A stretch of DNA of 64,000 bases, taken from Kuschelorhynchus macadamiae (lineage: Eukaryota; Arthropoda; Insecta; Coleoptera; Curculionidae). Location of the stretch: assembly GCA_030620095.1 (NCBI GenBank), contig JAUTXW010000600.1:124001-188000 (forward strand). The letters run 5' to 3'. How positions within the stretch are numbered: the first letter of the stretch is position 1; every line of letters begins with the position of its first letter. Made by a program: the position numbers and the translations under genes. Below, piece after piece: positions 34,991 through 47,150 of the stretch. Under the pieces are notes generated by a model, which made no database searches, was not told the origin of the DNA, and saw only the letters and a list, made by a program, of their open reading frames with translations.

Positions 34991-35470
34991 AAATAATAGA
35001 AAATTAATGTTCTTTATTTCGCTAAAAGTAAGAACAGCAATTAAAAATACATAGTTTTTGCTATGGACTGACCTTTATATGTGATTTCTGATCTAAATTT
35101 AATGCCCTTGTTGCTAATTTTTCTTTCTAATTTGTCTTAAGTGTCCAACGACTATATGGTTTACCCTACGCTAGTGACTTTTTATTCATTTAGATACTTA
35201 TTTCGGATCAAGCAAATTAAAATAAAACTCCTTTATCTTCTAACTTTTTTCCCATCTTGATTCGTTTTCGAGAAAAAAACCGTTTAGATTCATAGTCAGT
35301 ATTTCGAATAATTATTATTGTAAAGATAAAAAAATAAAGTTAACTTTGCTCGTTGCTAGTGGCTGTTGTTTTGTTGTTATAAACATAATGTTTTTGACTT
35401 GTTTTTACTTTTTCTTTCAATTATTTTTTGTTTGATAAATTGTGGTAGTAAAAAATAATGATAAATTATT
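34991..35470 (+). other. AT-rich spacer between Tigger and mariner remnants, unit 2
   Basis: Copy of 25661-26106 with small indels; nothing coding seen. Confidence 0.5.
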
Positions 35471-35475
35471 TTAAT

Positions 35476-36960
35476 TTGGTGATGACACAAATGCATTTCT
35501 GTAGGGCATGGAGACTCTATCAAGAAAGGTGTCCTGATCGTGCTCTTCCAGACACAGGAATATTTATAAACATTCGTCGTCGTTTGAAAGTTTCAAACCT
35601 AAAACATCCGAGGGAAGACCTGGTACAATTTGAACCCCGGAAGTTGAGGAGGCTGTCCTGCGTGTCATCGCAGAAAATACTAGTACGCGAAGAATTGGTA
35701 GGGAATTAAATATTTGCTACAGAATTATATGGGAAATTTTAAGGGATTCGTTAATGTATCCTTACCATATATAACGGGTACAGGTACTTCTTCCAAGAGA
35801 TGTTGAACCGCGTACGGAATTTTGTAGGTGGTATCTCCAAAAAGTGATGATTCCAACATTATGTTTGCGGACGAAGCGAATTTTTTTCATAAATGACATA
35901 AATAATTATCACAGCAATCATAACTTTGCTCAAGAAAACCCTCATGCTATTAGAGAGGCACATTTTCAGGAACAGTTTTCACTCAACGTTTGGATCGGTA
36001 TCATAGGCGACAATTTAATTGGACCATTTAACTGTTATAGTAATTTTCTTCAAAATGATTTGCCTTTACTTCTTGAAGATGTTCCTCTTCAGTTACGGCA
36101 ACAACATTGGTTTATGCGTGATGGTGGTCCAGCCCACTTTAGCATATTGGATCCTGAGTATTTAGATAGTGCCAACCAAAATCATTGGATAGGTCATGGA
36201 GGACCACAATTCAGCCTAGATTTCTATTTGTGGGGGCACCTGAAAACGCTAGTTTATAGTATACCAACTAAAACATTAGAGCAATTAAGAAGTAAAATTA
36301 TTGATGGATAGATGATACAGAAGAGTCATGAGAAGATAAAACAAATTTATAAAGTTTTTCGTAAACCAGTGGCGTAGTAGTTTTGCTAAGATTTTGTAAG
36401 TATAGTGACGGCTACGCCAGTGGTTAATTGATTTTTTGTGTATTAATACTACGTATTAATACTTCCAAAAATCAAATAAATATTGAACATTATGCTTATA
36501 AGAGAAAAAAAGAAAAGAAGTACCCAGTTTTTGCCAGATTTTTCTTTGGTGAAAGCAAGGGAGTGGTTTTTATTTTTTTTTCTCGAAAACAAAGCAAGAT
36601 GCAAAAAATTGTCGAGAGCCAAAACGTTTTAGTTTTAGTTGGTTAATTAGAGAAAATGATAAAAATGAGAAAAAAGTCAGTTGCGTACATCTCTTTTGTC
36701 AATAATATTCGTAAGGGTGTACCCTATTAGGGCTAAATTCGCCTCTTATCATAGCAAATAACATTTTCAGATTTCAAGAAAATCGGCGGCAAAGGATCTT
36801 TGAGATATCAATAAAAAACTGATTTTTTTAAAAAAATTTAACACCCAGTATCTTAAAAACCAGACATTTTCAGGTACATGTTTATATGAACTTTTTTATG
36901 TATTATTGGTCTCGGAATGTGCCCTTAAAGTTAGGACATACCATTAAGTAACACCCTGTA
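35476..36960 (+). pseudogene. Tc1/mariner remnant with full 3' region, unit 2
   Basis: The helix-turn-helix part (RAWRLYQERCPDRALPD) is at 35458-35709. The catalytic part at 35844-36311 has MRDGGPAHFS and the third-Asp region FSLDFYLWGHLKT in frame, unlike unit 1. The first Asp region (FADEANF) is frameshifted by an extra T near 35885. The 3' UTR to the ACACCCTGTA end (36943-36960) is complete here, apart from a small inserted hairpin at 36364-36425 and a stray copy of a Tigger segment near 36637-36677. Confidence 0.8.
36364..36425. mobile_element. 62-bp mini inverted-repeat insertion
   Basis: AACCAGTGGCGTAG at 36364-36377 and its exact reverse complement at 36412-36425. CAGTGGCGTAG resembles the ends of hAT-type elements, so this may be a tiny internally deleted hAT derivative. 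No sibling unit has it. Confidence 0.5.
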
Positions 36961-36999
36961 TTTCTTTATTTAAATCGATGTTATTGCCATATATTAAAA

Positions 37000-38520
37000 A
37001 ATATATCGCAACCGAAAATAAATGACATTTATGAATTATGAATTATTTTCTGAAAAACTAAGTCGGGGGAAATTTCGATTGAAATGTCCAAGATCATTGA
37101 TAAAATTTCCAAAAAAATATAAAAAGTTAATCGAAAATTTATCAACCCGCAAAGATTATTTTTGTTTTAATTCTCTCTAAACCTCGCGCCGTTCTGCTTA
37201 AAAAAACCCTAACAATTCTGGAAACACTATAAACTTGTTGCATACATGTGACGCGGCATGTGAAGACGACGCGAGTTTGCAGGGAGATAATGAAGAGATT
37301 CAAGATCACAACACCGATGATGGGCAAGATATTGATTACCCAGATGAAGCTTTGGATCTTCCAAATGAATTATTGGACAAATTGGAGCACGAAAAAGTTC
37401 CATGTTATATTGGAAAAGATGACAAGACCAGGTGGAGAAAGCATCCAGCAAATCGTCAGGTGAGGACAAGCGCTGTAAATACTATTAAGTTTCTCACTGG
37501 AGTTAAGGTTTAACATCTGCCGCAGAGATCTGGAATCTTTTTTTCACCAATGATATCTTGCAAGGTATTGTTGATAATACAAATATCTACATAGCAATGT
37601 CAATCTTAATCCAAACAACCGATCAGCAAGGCCAACAGACATTTTTGAGTTGAAAGCGGTTATAGCGTTGCTTTATTCGATGTCAAAAACAGTAGGGTGA
37701 ACGCCTGTGGAACCTCAATGGAAATATTTCGTTTGACGATGTCTCTTGAAAGGTTTAGATTTTTACTTTTTACAAGCTGATAATGTGTGTCTCCTGCCTC
37801 GTCTTTGTCGCCCCATTTCAGGAACCAGTAGAAACATTACAATGGACAACTTCTTTACCAGTACCGCTGTTGCAAAGACACTTTTGGCAAATGATAAACT
37901 CACGATCCTTGGTACCATTAGAAAAAATAGAAGGTAACTTCCATTAGAATTTACTCAACCTGCCAAACGACCAGAGAAGACAAGAATGTTTGCATTCCAA
38001 GACCCAGCAACAATTACATCTTATATACCCAGAAAAAATAAAAATGTTTTCTTATTATGACCAATGCAACATAATGAAGAAGCAACTCGAAAACCACAAA
38101 TTATAATTGATTACAATAAATCGAAAGAAGGGGTTGATACAGTGGACAAGATGTGTGCGGCCTATGACTGTGCCAGAGCTACTCATCGCTGGCCAATGGC
38201 TGTAATTTATATGCAACTAAATATAGCTGGGATAAACTCATTCATTATTTTCAAGAGCAATTCAAAGTATTTAGACAATACACCTCGAAGAATATTCCTG
38301 GAGAATCTTGGCATGCAGTTACTAGACGAACACTTACGACGAAGAGCTGCTAATAATCGGATACCACGTTCCATCAGACTCCGCCTTTTACGTTTACCTC
38401 AACAAGAAGAATTACCCGATCCACAACAGAAGACGCTGCTTTTATTCTGATAGACAAAAAATAGACCTACGAGGTTTAGCCGTGTATCCTGTAAAAATAA
38501 CCTATTTGTTTGGCCAACAG
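37000..38520 (+). pseudogene. piggyBac-type transposase remnant, unit 2
   Basis: The N-terminus (37235-37513) and the MDNFFTS and GVDTVDKM Asp motifs are present (37746-37937, 38064-38450). About 280 bp holding the first Asp motif (TVDEML in unit 1) are deleted at about 37770, where reading jumps to CLLPRLCRPISG. It ends near 38510, followed by a duplicated snippet of its own middle (about 38515-38600 repeats 37625-37715). Confidence 0.85.
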
Positions 38521-38609
38521 ACATTTTTGAGTTGAAAGCGGTTATAGCGTTGCTTTATTCGATGTCAAAAACAGTAGGGTGAACGCCTGTGGAACCTGAT
38601 TTAGTTAAA

Positions 38610-39277
38610 AATCCTTTTTTAAAATTTAGGTTAGTTTTGGTTATTTCTATTTTTGTTTTTCAAAATGCTATCATTCATATGTTTTCGGTTACGCATCTAT
38701 TGTAATTTACAAACTGTAATTACAGTTTTAAGCTTTGTTTCAGATTAAAGATTTTTTGGAATTTTTCGTTCTTATTGCAAAGAACGGGGCACAAATAAGC
38801 ATTGGAGCATTGCCTTAAAAATACTTGTTTTGCATTTGACGGGCAAATGCGTAAAGAAAAAGATGGTGCTCCGATGGAGTTCTCGCTATCACCAGTAGTT
38901 GCAAATTTATTTATGATATACTTCGAGGAAGAAGCTCTTGAGAAAGCAAACGTGAAGCCCAGATTATGAATTCGTTACGTAGATGACATATTTACTATAT
39001 AATTACGACATTGTAGTGGCGGATTCGTGAATTAAAACACCATTGGCGAAAAACTCAAAAAATAGTTTTAAATATTTATTATATGACATGGTCATACAGA
39101 GCTTGAAAACTTTCTAATTTACGTAGATTCGATACATCCCAGAATAAAATGTACTTAGAGGAAAAATAACAAACGTCCATTTTTAAATCTTCTGATCACA
39201 AAACCGCATAACGAATATTTTGAATACACTGTGTATAGAAAATCAACAGATATTTAACTGCGAGATCACATCATCAC
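38610..39277 (+). pseudogene. Penelope-like RT remnant, unit 2, left part
   Basis: Matches 28980-29640, with the RYVDDIF region near 38975. It is interrupted at 39278 by the hAT element and resumes at 45541. The hAT target duplication ATCATCAC ends it at 39270-39277. Confidence 0.7.
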
Positions 39278-39603
39278 TAGAGACCGGAATTATAAGCACC
39301 AAATTATTAAAAAAAGTGCTTAAAAAAGCTGCAGATTTCTTCAAAATAAGCATCGTAATCCGTAAAAAAAGCAAATATAAGTTGGTATATGAAATAATAA
39401 AAAAACTCCCAAAAAATAAGTTTTTTATTTGAAAAACTATTTAAATAATCAAAAAAATATATAATAAAATATAAACATTTCAAAACTCTTAATATAAATA
39501 TTGAACACTTTATAATCGCTGGCCTTCCCAAAAGAACCGGCACGCTCAAATATCTCGGGCACGGTTTAGCATAGTATTATTTTATTATGGAAGTTTTATT
39601 ATT

Positions 39604-39659
39604 TAGGTAACTGCTTCTGATCTATCGTTTTAGATCGATAGATCAGAAGCAGTTACCTA
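39604..39659. repeat. Perfect 24-bp-arm hairpin in the hAT 3' region
   Basis: Arms at 39604-39627 and 39636-39659 are exact reverse complements around an 8-base loop. They lie about 90 bp beyond the hAT transposase stop (minus strand). Function unknown: a folded 3' UTR element or a tiny foldback insertion. Confidence 0.95.
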
Positions 39660-40307
39660 TAGAAAACCAAATTTTTATTATAATATATAAAAGAGTTTTC
39701 GAGATATTTGACCGTTCCAGTTATATTGGGATGCACTGTAGAATTAAACTTTACTCGTTTTGAAAACAAAGAATTATTAAATATTGTTCTATATGTTCCA
39801 TTGTTAAATTGTGTCTCCTATCATCTAGGAGATATTTATATTTTGAAAAACTCCTTTCCACATCGACACTGGTAATTGGTGCGTACTTAAAATTTGACAA
39901 AACATTTGGATCCGTACAACTTAACTCTGGAACATTTTGATGGCCACTTAAAACTAATGATATGTCTACTAGTTTTTGAAACCCGGTATTTTTTTCTAAA
40001 ACATCTGCCATTTTATTTTTTATTAAATTACCAATGTGTCCAGGAATGTCATTAATGGTTTTCTTGAAACTTTCTATCAAAGCAACTGAGTCCACCAAGG
40101 GAACCTGCTGTTTTTCTAATAATTTGATTGTGTTGCTTACGGAACTGAAATTTGCTTTGATAAAAGCCAAATTATTTTGAAGCTCACAATTGTTAAGAAT
40201 GCTTTGACAGTCCTGAATTGATTTGCTTGAGTTTTCCGAAAATTCAAAAATTAAATTTTTAAAATTTTGAAAATTTTTCGCATAATAAATAGCGGCATCA
40301 AGCCATG

Positions 40308-40545
40308 CTGCCCTCCTTAGTTAAAACGTCCTAACTACATTTTTTGTCATTTTTGACTTATGGGCATATACTGGTTATCCTATGTCATATTTATCTAATA
40401 TCACAAGTTAGAACGTCCTAACTTCACTTTACTTAAATTTATTGTCCTATATTCAGAAATTATGAATTTCCAAACACAAAACGTCCTATCTATGATTTAC
40501 AAGACTAAATCGTCCTATATCTTATGTTAGGACATTTTAACTTAG
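40308..40545 (+). repeat. Left end of element B with CGTCCTA words and inverted inner TIR copy
   Basis: AACGTCCTAACT recurs at about 40325 and 40412, AACGTCCTATCT at about 40482 and TCGTCCTATAT at about 40510, plus TTGTCCTATAT near 40441. TGTTAGGACATTTTAACTTAG at about 40525-40545 is the TIR interior in reverse, about 235 bp inside the end. Confidence 0.8.
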
Positions 40546-41157
40546 CATTCATGGTAATAAAATCTATTTATTTACTACTGTTTTGATACTTAGGACAAAT
40601 CTTTGCATGGGAGCAACCTAACCCAAAAAAATAATATCATGTTGACACGTGTTAGTTGTGGTGACAGTTAGTTCAGATCAGACGTAAAATCAAAGTTTAG
40701 GGGCTTAATATTAATATTGCAGTTGTATTAATAATCATAATTATCAAAGGTAAGTACCAATTTGTTTTATTTTTTATTGCGTGGATTCTTTTTTAAATAA
40801 AACTAGTAGACATTTTTCATCAATAATATATTTCGTGTGGTATGGCGCATGCACCATAATTATTTTATTCTTATTATTTCAGACCGTGTAGGGACACCAA
40901 ATTTTTTCATTCATTTTATTTTTCTACAGCTTTAAGGATTTAAAAACATTTATACAAGGTGTTTTAAAAAATGGGTCAGTGATTAATCACGGTTCTGTTC
41001 AAACCACTTTATATATAGAAAGTTGAATTTAGGTATACAGTTCGATAAGAAAAGATTTTTTTAACTGAAATTGCAAGAATGTGAATCAACGCCCTAAAAT
41101 TTTCAATATGTTTTCTTTAAAAAAACAATTAGTTGACACTAATTTGTTTATTTCAGA

Positions 41158-43309
41158 ATGTCAAGCCGCGCTAAGAAAATAATAGCTTTAGCTTTAAACA
41201 CCGAGCTCCAGCAAAAAATTGCAGATTATAAAAACAAGAATAAGACAAATCGACCTAAACATGACGATGATCCTGAATATTTACCCAGCCATGTGGATAA
41301 TTCTGATCTTAGCAGCGATAGCGAGTTTAGCGATAAAGAAAACAAGTTACAAAAAAAGACAAAATACCCAATGGCAAAAACTGACTTGCAACAAGAAGAA
41401 AATGTGGAGAATCGGGTGCTAGATGATAATACGCAAGTAAGGGAAACTGCAACATACATAGTTAATCTATTTTGTCAGACATATTAAAAAATGTTGCAGA
41501 AGAGTCTACAAGGAAAATGAGAAAAAGATACACAAAGAAAGGAAATCCCAGAAAACGAAGGTTATTTGACGAGCCTCTTGTCGAAAGAAAGAAGCAAAGA
41601 CTAGAAAAAAAGTAGCCTCACATGGCGTGCAATTACCTTGTAATGAAAAATGTAGGTTAAAATGTCCTAAAGCACTTAATTTTGAAAGACAGGTACAGAT
41701 TAACAAACAATTTTGGGAAAAGAATAATTTTGAACAAAGGACCTTTGTATTAAGTTGCATAAAAAGATGTACAAAACAAAGTAAAAGAGTGGCTAATTCA
41801 AGAAGAGAAAATAGCTTTAAATATGTCCTTAAAGATTTAAATGGAAGGGAGAATTATGTTTGCAAAACTTTCTTGCTCGCTACTTTGGGGTTTCATCCTG
41901 CAAATGATAGATTGTTAAAGTCTGTGAGGGATACAGAACCAACAGCGGTTTTTCCAAAATAAGACATGCGTGGTCACCATCCTAACGCTTCCAAGGTTGA
42001 CAAAAATTTGCTAATAGAGCACATTAAAACTTTTCGGCCAGTTGTTTCGCATTACAGAAGAGAGCATGCCCCTAACTGGCTCTATTTGACAAGTGACATT
42101 TCAATCACTTTGATGCATAAAGACTTCTTAGAAAAGAAGCCGCATATTAAATCGTCTTACGAGTTGTACAGACAGGAAGTCGCCAGCATGAATATTTCGT
42201 TCGCCAATTTAGGAAACGAAGAATGCTTTGAGTGTGAGAAATTTGATTTGCATTCGAAAAGTTCTTTTCACCAAAAAGAAAATTTAAACATTGATTGTGA
42301 AGAATGTAGATTATGGAAACAGCACAAAGAGGACTATGACTCTGCAAGAGAGGAATATGAAAGAGATAAGACAAAAACGGCACCCTAATTGTTTCAGCTG
42401 ACTTACAGAAGGTGATTTTTTTTTTTTTTGTTGTTTATTATTTAATATATTTAAACATTTTTTTAGGTAATAATGTTACCCCGGGCCGAAATGTTTAAAG
42501 AAGTCATTTTTACTCCAAGACTGATTGCCTTTAATGAATCATTTGTTCCAGTTGGTGCCTATTCAAAAGCTTACAAACCATTGGCGGTAATTTGACATGA
42601 AGGTGTGAGTGGCCGAAAGAAAGAAGATATAATCTCCACATTTTACGCCTTTTTTTTAAATTACAGAGACGCACAATATATTACAATTTGGCTTGATAAT
42701 TGTGCAGCCCAAAATAAGAACTGGGCTTTAATATCTTTTTTTATTTTTATTGTGAACTCTGCCGACGTTGAATTAAAAGACTTAGATATTAAATATTTTC
42801 AGTCCGGTCACACCTTTATGTCCGCAGACGCTTTCCACCACCAAGTGGAACTTAGCTTAAAGAAGACGCGAAAGGTGTTTGATTTTAATGATTTTAAAGT
42901 AGCAGTTCAGAAGTCAAACTCTTCAAAAGTTGAAGTAAAAGAAATGAACATTAAAGATTTTTTTCAATGGAAAGATTATTCTTCAAAATTTAAGTTGCAA
43001 AAAATAACCCCCAAGCCATACCTTAAAAACATGGTTCATTTAAGCTTCAAAAGAGGTGAAAATGTAATGTATTACAAGAATTCATTTAATGGGGAATTTA
43101 TATTATTAAATTTTTTAACGGCAAAGGAACAAAAAGAAGGGATGAAAACACGTCCTTGCGTGACTAAACCTAGAGGTATCTCTGCAGATCGAAAAACAAA
43201 TTTGATATCAAAACTTCAAGCAATTATGCCAAAAAATCGTCTAAAATTTTGGGAAGAATTAGCTACCTCAGAAACCGATGTGGATCTTCAAAATGAAACT
43301 GATTATTAA
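41158..43309 (+). pseudogene. Transposase of element B, broken
   Basis: The start MSSRAKKIIALAL follows a 5' UTR intron (40751-41156). Family blocks are present: CNEKCRLKC, YVCKTFLLATLGF, SHYRREHAPNWLYLTSDI, paired CxxC motifs (CFEC, CEEC), SADLQK, WLDNCAAQNKNW (about 42692) and MSADAFHHQVE (about 42820). The coding intron is 42413-42466. Lesions: stop or shift at 41487, frameshift in an A-run near 41610, TAA at 41960, frameshift near 42382, and a TGA in place of the conserved Trp codon before HEGVSGR (about 42594). The internal acidic region is shorter than in A. Not translatable. Confidence 0.88.
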
Positions 43310-43449
43310 CAAAAATTTTTATTAGTTACTTGTGAAAATAGTATTTATTTAGTTGTCACATTCCATTATATGTGACGTTTCGTTTTGTTAAACTAAGGTT
43401 ACAATAATAATAAATATTTTGAGACAAAAATTTGTTGTCTGTTTTTTCA

Positions 43450-43683
43450 TCAGTTCCATAGTTAAAACGTCCTAAGTATTATTTTTTTGGATTATATAAA
43501 AATCTAATAAACATATACTATTTTTTGTTTTTGCATTAAATAAGTAATTACTTACTTAATCTCTTAAGAAAATAATAATTATCATTTTACATGAAACTTA
43601 GATTGCATAATTGAATTTATAAAAACTCAATTTTCTCAATTTTAAGAAAATGTTACTTAGGACGTTTTAACTAAGGACGGCAG
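43450..43683 (+). repeat. Right end of element B with inner inverted TIR copy
   Basis: ATAGTTAAAACGTCCTAAGT at about 43457-43477 is the terminal sequence in the orientation opposite to the right TIR (ending 43683), about 225 bp inside. Confidence 0.82.
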
Positions 43684-45540
43684 CATGTTCCCCATCTGGT
43701 TAACACTGGTTCTGGAGGAAGTGGAATATTTGGACAACGTTCTTTAAACATTTGTACTCTTAAAGGGGCTTTAACAAATATTTTTTTGCCATTACTAATT
43801 AACTTATTCACTAATGGAAATTGTAATCGTATGGTTTCGGCAATACGATTGATACCATGAGCTAAGCAAGTGCAGTGGATTAAGTTGCTGTAAAAAACTT
43901 TTAAATTTGTTGACGCCTTGACAATGTAAGCAGCTGCATCTGAAAGCAAAAGTAGTACTTTTTCACTTGGTACAGCTTCCGGTAAATAAAAGTTAGCTAG
44001 CCCTTCATGTACAAATTTGGATATAGTATTACTGTTTGTTTTGCTCAATTCTTTTGAACTTATTAAATATCCTTTTGTAGGAGTCTCGTGGCACAAAACG
44101 CCAATGATCAAATTTGCGATATAACGCCCACGACTATCTGTAGTTTCATCAACAGTAATCCATACATAATTGCTTCCAATCATTGCTTTGATTTGTTTAA
44201 TTGTATAGAGATATATTATATAATATTTTTCTAAGAAATTTTTGAAGTGCTTGTTTTTTAATTTGTTTAAAGGAATATTTGCTTTAAGCATGGCATTGCA
44301 AAGGTCTTGATTAAATTCTTGTTGTTCATTACGCCAAGGAAGAACCAATTGTTTGTTGTTTAAGCTTATTAACTTTAAACTTTTTCATTTTTTCTGAGTG
44401 TACTTTTGTTTTCAAATGTTGAACTATGTCGTACTTTTTAACACATTGAATCTACAACAAAAAGCACTTTTTAGCTGCCTTTATCTAAAAAATATTTATT
44501 AAGAATATGCACCATTCTAGGCTATACCAGGGTAATATTTCTTAATGACAATTACCTGCTAATATTTAAGAGAGTGCTGTTTTTAAGATAATTTTTAAAC
44601 TAAAAATATTTCGGAATTATTTTCATTCCTAAACAATTTTGATCTCCTAACATTTTTTCCTTAATAAAATCAAATTCATTTTACTTGGGTTAAGTCAGTG
44701 AAAATATAGAGGCATTAGTAGATTATAGAATGCTTGCTTCGAAGCTATTTTTTAGATACTTTTTATTTATAAAACAATGGGGCTAAATATTTATTATTTT
44801 TTAATACATGTCGTGCGTGTCGTTACCACTAATTATCATGGGATTTTCTATATCACCAAAAATAATTATTATAGGTACGCAATACCTATATTATTCTTTG
44901 ATATGTCCTAGAATGATAACTCGGTGTTTAATGTAAAACTTACCGTTTTAACGCAAGCTTGACAAAAAACTTTGCCATTTTCGAGTTTTAATTCTGGGTT
45001 GTCGATTATCCATACCCTTAGATTACCGGCCATTTTTTATTAATTAATATTAATATTTACGCAGCACAGTAGGTACTATCTGAACGACGAATAGCAAAGT
45101 TTTAATTCTGGCGTGGATCAAAGGCGCACCGCTACTCCATCATGCCGCCTGATTTATGGCTTTTTACCGGGGCGCTCGAAGAGTAATTTCGCTTCGCGCA
45201 AGGAATATTTTTATACGAGAGCTTTTAGTATATTTAGTAAACTTTGCTAATAGCATCCTAAAACTACGTGAGTGCCCACACTTCTGTTTTTAAAATTATT
45301 ATATATCGATCGGGTCTTTCCCTAAAAGACATTCTGAAGTTAAGGTGCGCGTTTGTTTTCAATGGAATAAAAAAAGGCCAAAAAAAGCAAAATAAGTTCG
45401 AAATTAAGAAAAAAGCAAAAAAAGCATATTTTTTTGTGAAAAAAATAGTGTTTTTGTCATTGTTATACCTAAAAATTAATATTTAATTGAGGTGCTTACA
45501 AATTTAAGCATAAGCAAAATTGCTTAAAATACGGTCTCTA

Positions 45541-45760
45541 ATCATCACCCAGCACAAATTCAAGCAGTAGCCAACGTTCTAATCAATCAATCCGTGCGAT
45601 AAACTGAAACACAGACGAGAAAAAACGAACTTAATATAATATCTGGTGCTTTAAAGTCTATACAAATCGCACTATATAGATAGCTTAAGGGCACAGCTCA
45701 GAATCGGAAGAATTCTTAGAAAACACAACATACAAACACTGTATCAAATCTAACCTACTA
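45541..45760 (+). pseudogene. Penelope-like remnant, unit 2, right part
   Basis: Resumes after the hAT element with the second ATCATCAC. Matches 29648-29870 and 53180-53400. No intact frame. Confidence 0.65.
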
Positions 45761-47150
45761 AAATAGAAGCCCTTCAACGTTATCACATTCCCAAAACTTA
45801 AAGAAATCAAGGCCGTCTTGGGATTAGTGGCATATTATCGGAGATTTATTAAAAACTTTTAAAAAATAAGTTTTCATATAACTAAATGCCTACGAAAAGG
45901 AAGGGAAATAAACATTGGTAATCAAGAATAAAAAAATGCATTTTTAAAATGCAAATAGTTTATTTCGGATACCCCCATTTTACTAAACCTTTCAAGCTTA
46001 CAACATATGTTTCTAATATAGCTATACAACATCCTATTACATATTACTTTCGAACACTTAATTCCGCAGAAAAAAACTACTCTGCTATAAAAAAGAACTG
46101 TTAGCCATATTCGGCTAATCACTTCCGACTCTATTTATATGGCCAAAAATTCATTATACAAACCGACCAAAACCCATTAGTATGGTTTTTTAAAATCAAA
46201 GATCCCAACTCCCTCCTAACTGGAGGGAAATTAAAAATGAGTTTACTTAGGAAATAAAGTACAAAAGAAGAAGAAGGGAACATTTTGTAGCCAACGCCCT
46301 CTCACGCATTAACCTTAATGTACACGAAACAAACGACGCACAAACGAATGCCCCTAACGCAGACGACAATGTAGCCAATCTCACCGATTTTGACCTAGTC
46401 GATTTTGCATTAAATCAAGATTATGAAATCCCTTCAGAAGAACTACCTGAGAATTATCCTAATCCTCCGGCAAACACAAATGCAAATGATGCATATTCCA
46501 ACACTACTGTTCATTCAAATAATGATACTCTTGGAAAATACCTTCCTATATCAGAATTACCCGTAAATTATGCATCTAAACAACAACTACGGCGAAGAAT
46601 ACAAACACATTCAAAACCCTTTAAAAAGAATCAGCATTTAGTTAAACTATCTAAGCCTGATCAACAAGAACATATTTTAAAAGTTATAATGGATATAATA
46701 GAACTCAATGTTTCATTTACCATTTACATACTTAATCAAGAATAAGAAGTGGAATTTCAACGAATAGTTTGAGAAAATTTAGAGCCAAGCGTAAAACTTA
46801 TATTTTCAAACTCCTACCTAATTGACTTAATAAACGCTATGCAACAAAAGGAAATAATTGCTAATTATCATCAAAATAAGTACAACGGGATCACAGAAAC
46901 GTATACTCATATAAAAAACAAAAACATTACTGGCCAAAATTAAGAGACTCCATTACTAGTTACATAAATTCCTGCGAAATATGCTTGCAAAATAAGTATG
47001 AAAAGCACCCGTACAAAATTGCGTACAAAGGTCTCTTACTTTCAGAAAAACCATTAAAAACGTTTTATTTAGATATTAGTCAGTTTTCTAACTGCCAATT
47101 TCCCACCATTAAAGACTCATTCTCTAAATATGCCCAAGCCTATTATATAC
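45761..47150 (+). pseudogene. Errantivirus/gypsy pol remnant, unit 2
   Basis: Same layout as 29880-31254: RT end (LGLVAYYRRFI), RNase H pieces, acidic connector, integrase finger (CEICLQNK, about 46975). Extra stops appear in the RNase H part (TTAGGAAATAA near 46250), and no sub-frame reaches 100 codons. Confidence 0.76.

Larger units (their letters stand above)
40308..43683 (+). mobile_element. Element B: relative of element A, inserted in the hAT gene
   Basis: The left TIR starts CTGCCCTCCTTAGTTAAAAC; the right end is its reverse complement with few changes. The 4-bp duplication CATG is at 40304-40307 and 43684-43687. The break falls inside the Trp codon of the hAT RWGTW motif. 3376 bp long. 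The gene is decayed although both ends and the duplication are clean. Confidence 0.93.
39751..45033 (-). pseudogene. hAT transposase, BED finger to dimerisation domain, split by element B
   Basis: Exon 1 (45033-44944, 30 codons from MAGNLRVW) ends in CQACVKT at a GTAAGT donor. Exon 2 starts at 44451 and completes a BED-type finger (CQAC ... HLKTKVH). The core holds ITVDETTDSRG (about 44150), CLAHGINRIAE (about 43880) and TRWGT before the break. After element B the frame continues at 40307 with LDAAIYYAKNF and ends in the hAT dimerisation domain (VDVERSFSKYK ... LTMEHIEQYLI) at 39751. One frameshift lies near 44360, between KVNKL and QLVLPW. Resembles aphid CGBP1-like/hAT proteins. Dead now because of the insertion and the shift. 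Confidence 0.88.
39278..45540 (-). mobile_element. hAT transposon containing element B
   Basis: Ends are TAGAGACCGGAATTATAAGC and, at the right, the reverse complement of TAGAGACCGTATTTTAAGCA. The 8-bp duplication ATCATCAC at 39270-39277 and 45541-45548 is diagnostic of hAT. Empty sites exist at about 29648 and 53180. Without element B it is about 2.9 kb. Its gene runs on the minus strand. Confidence 0.96.
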
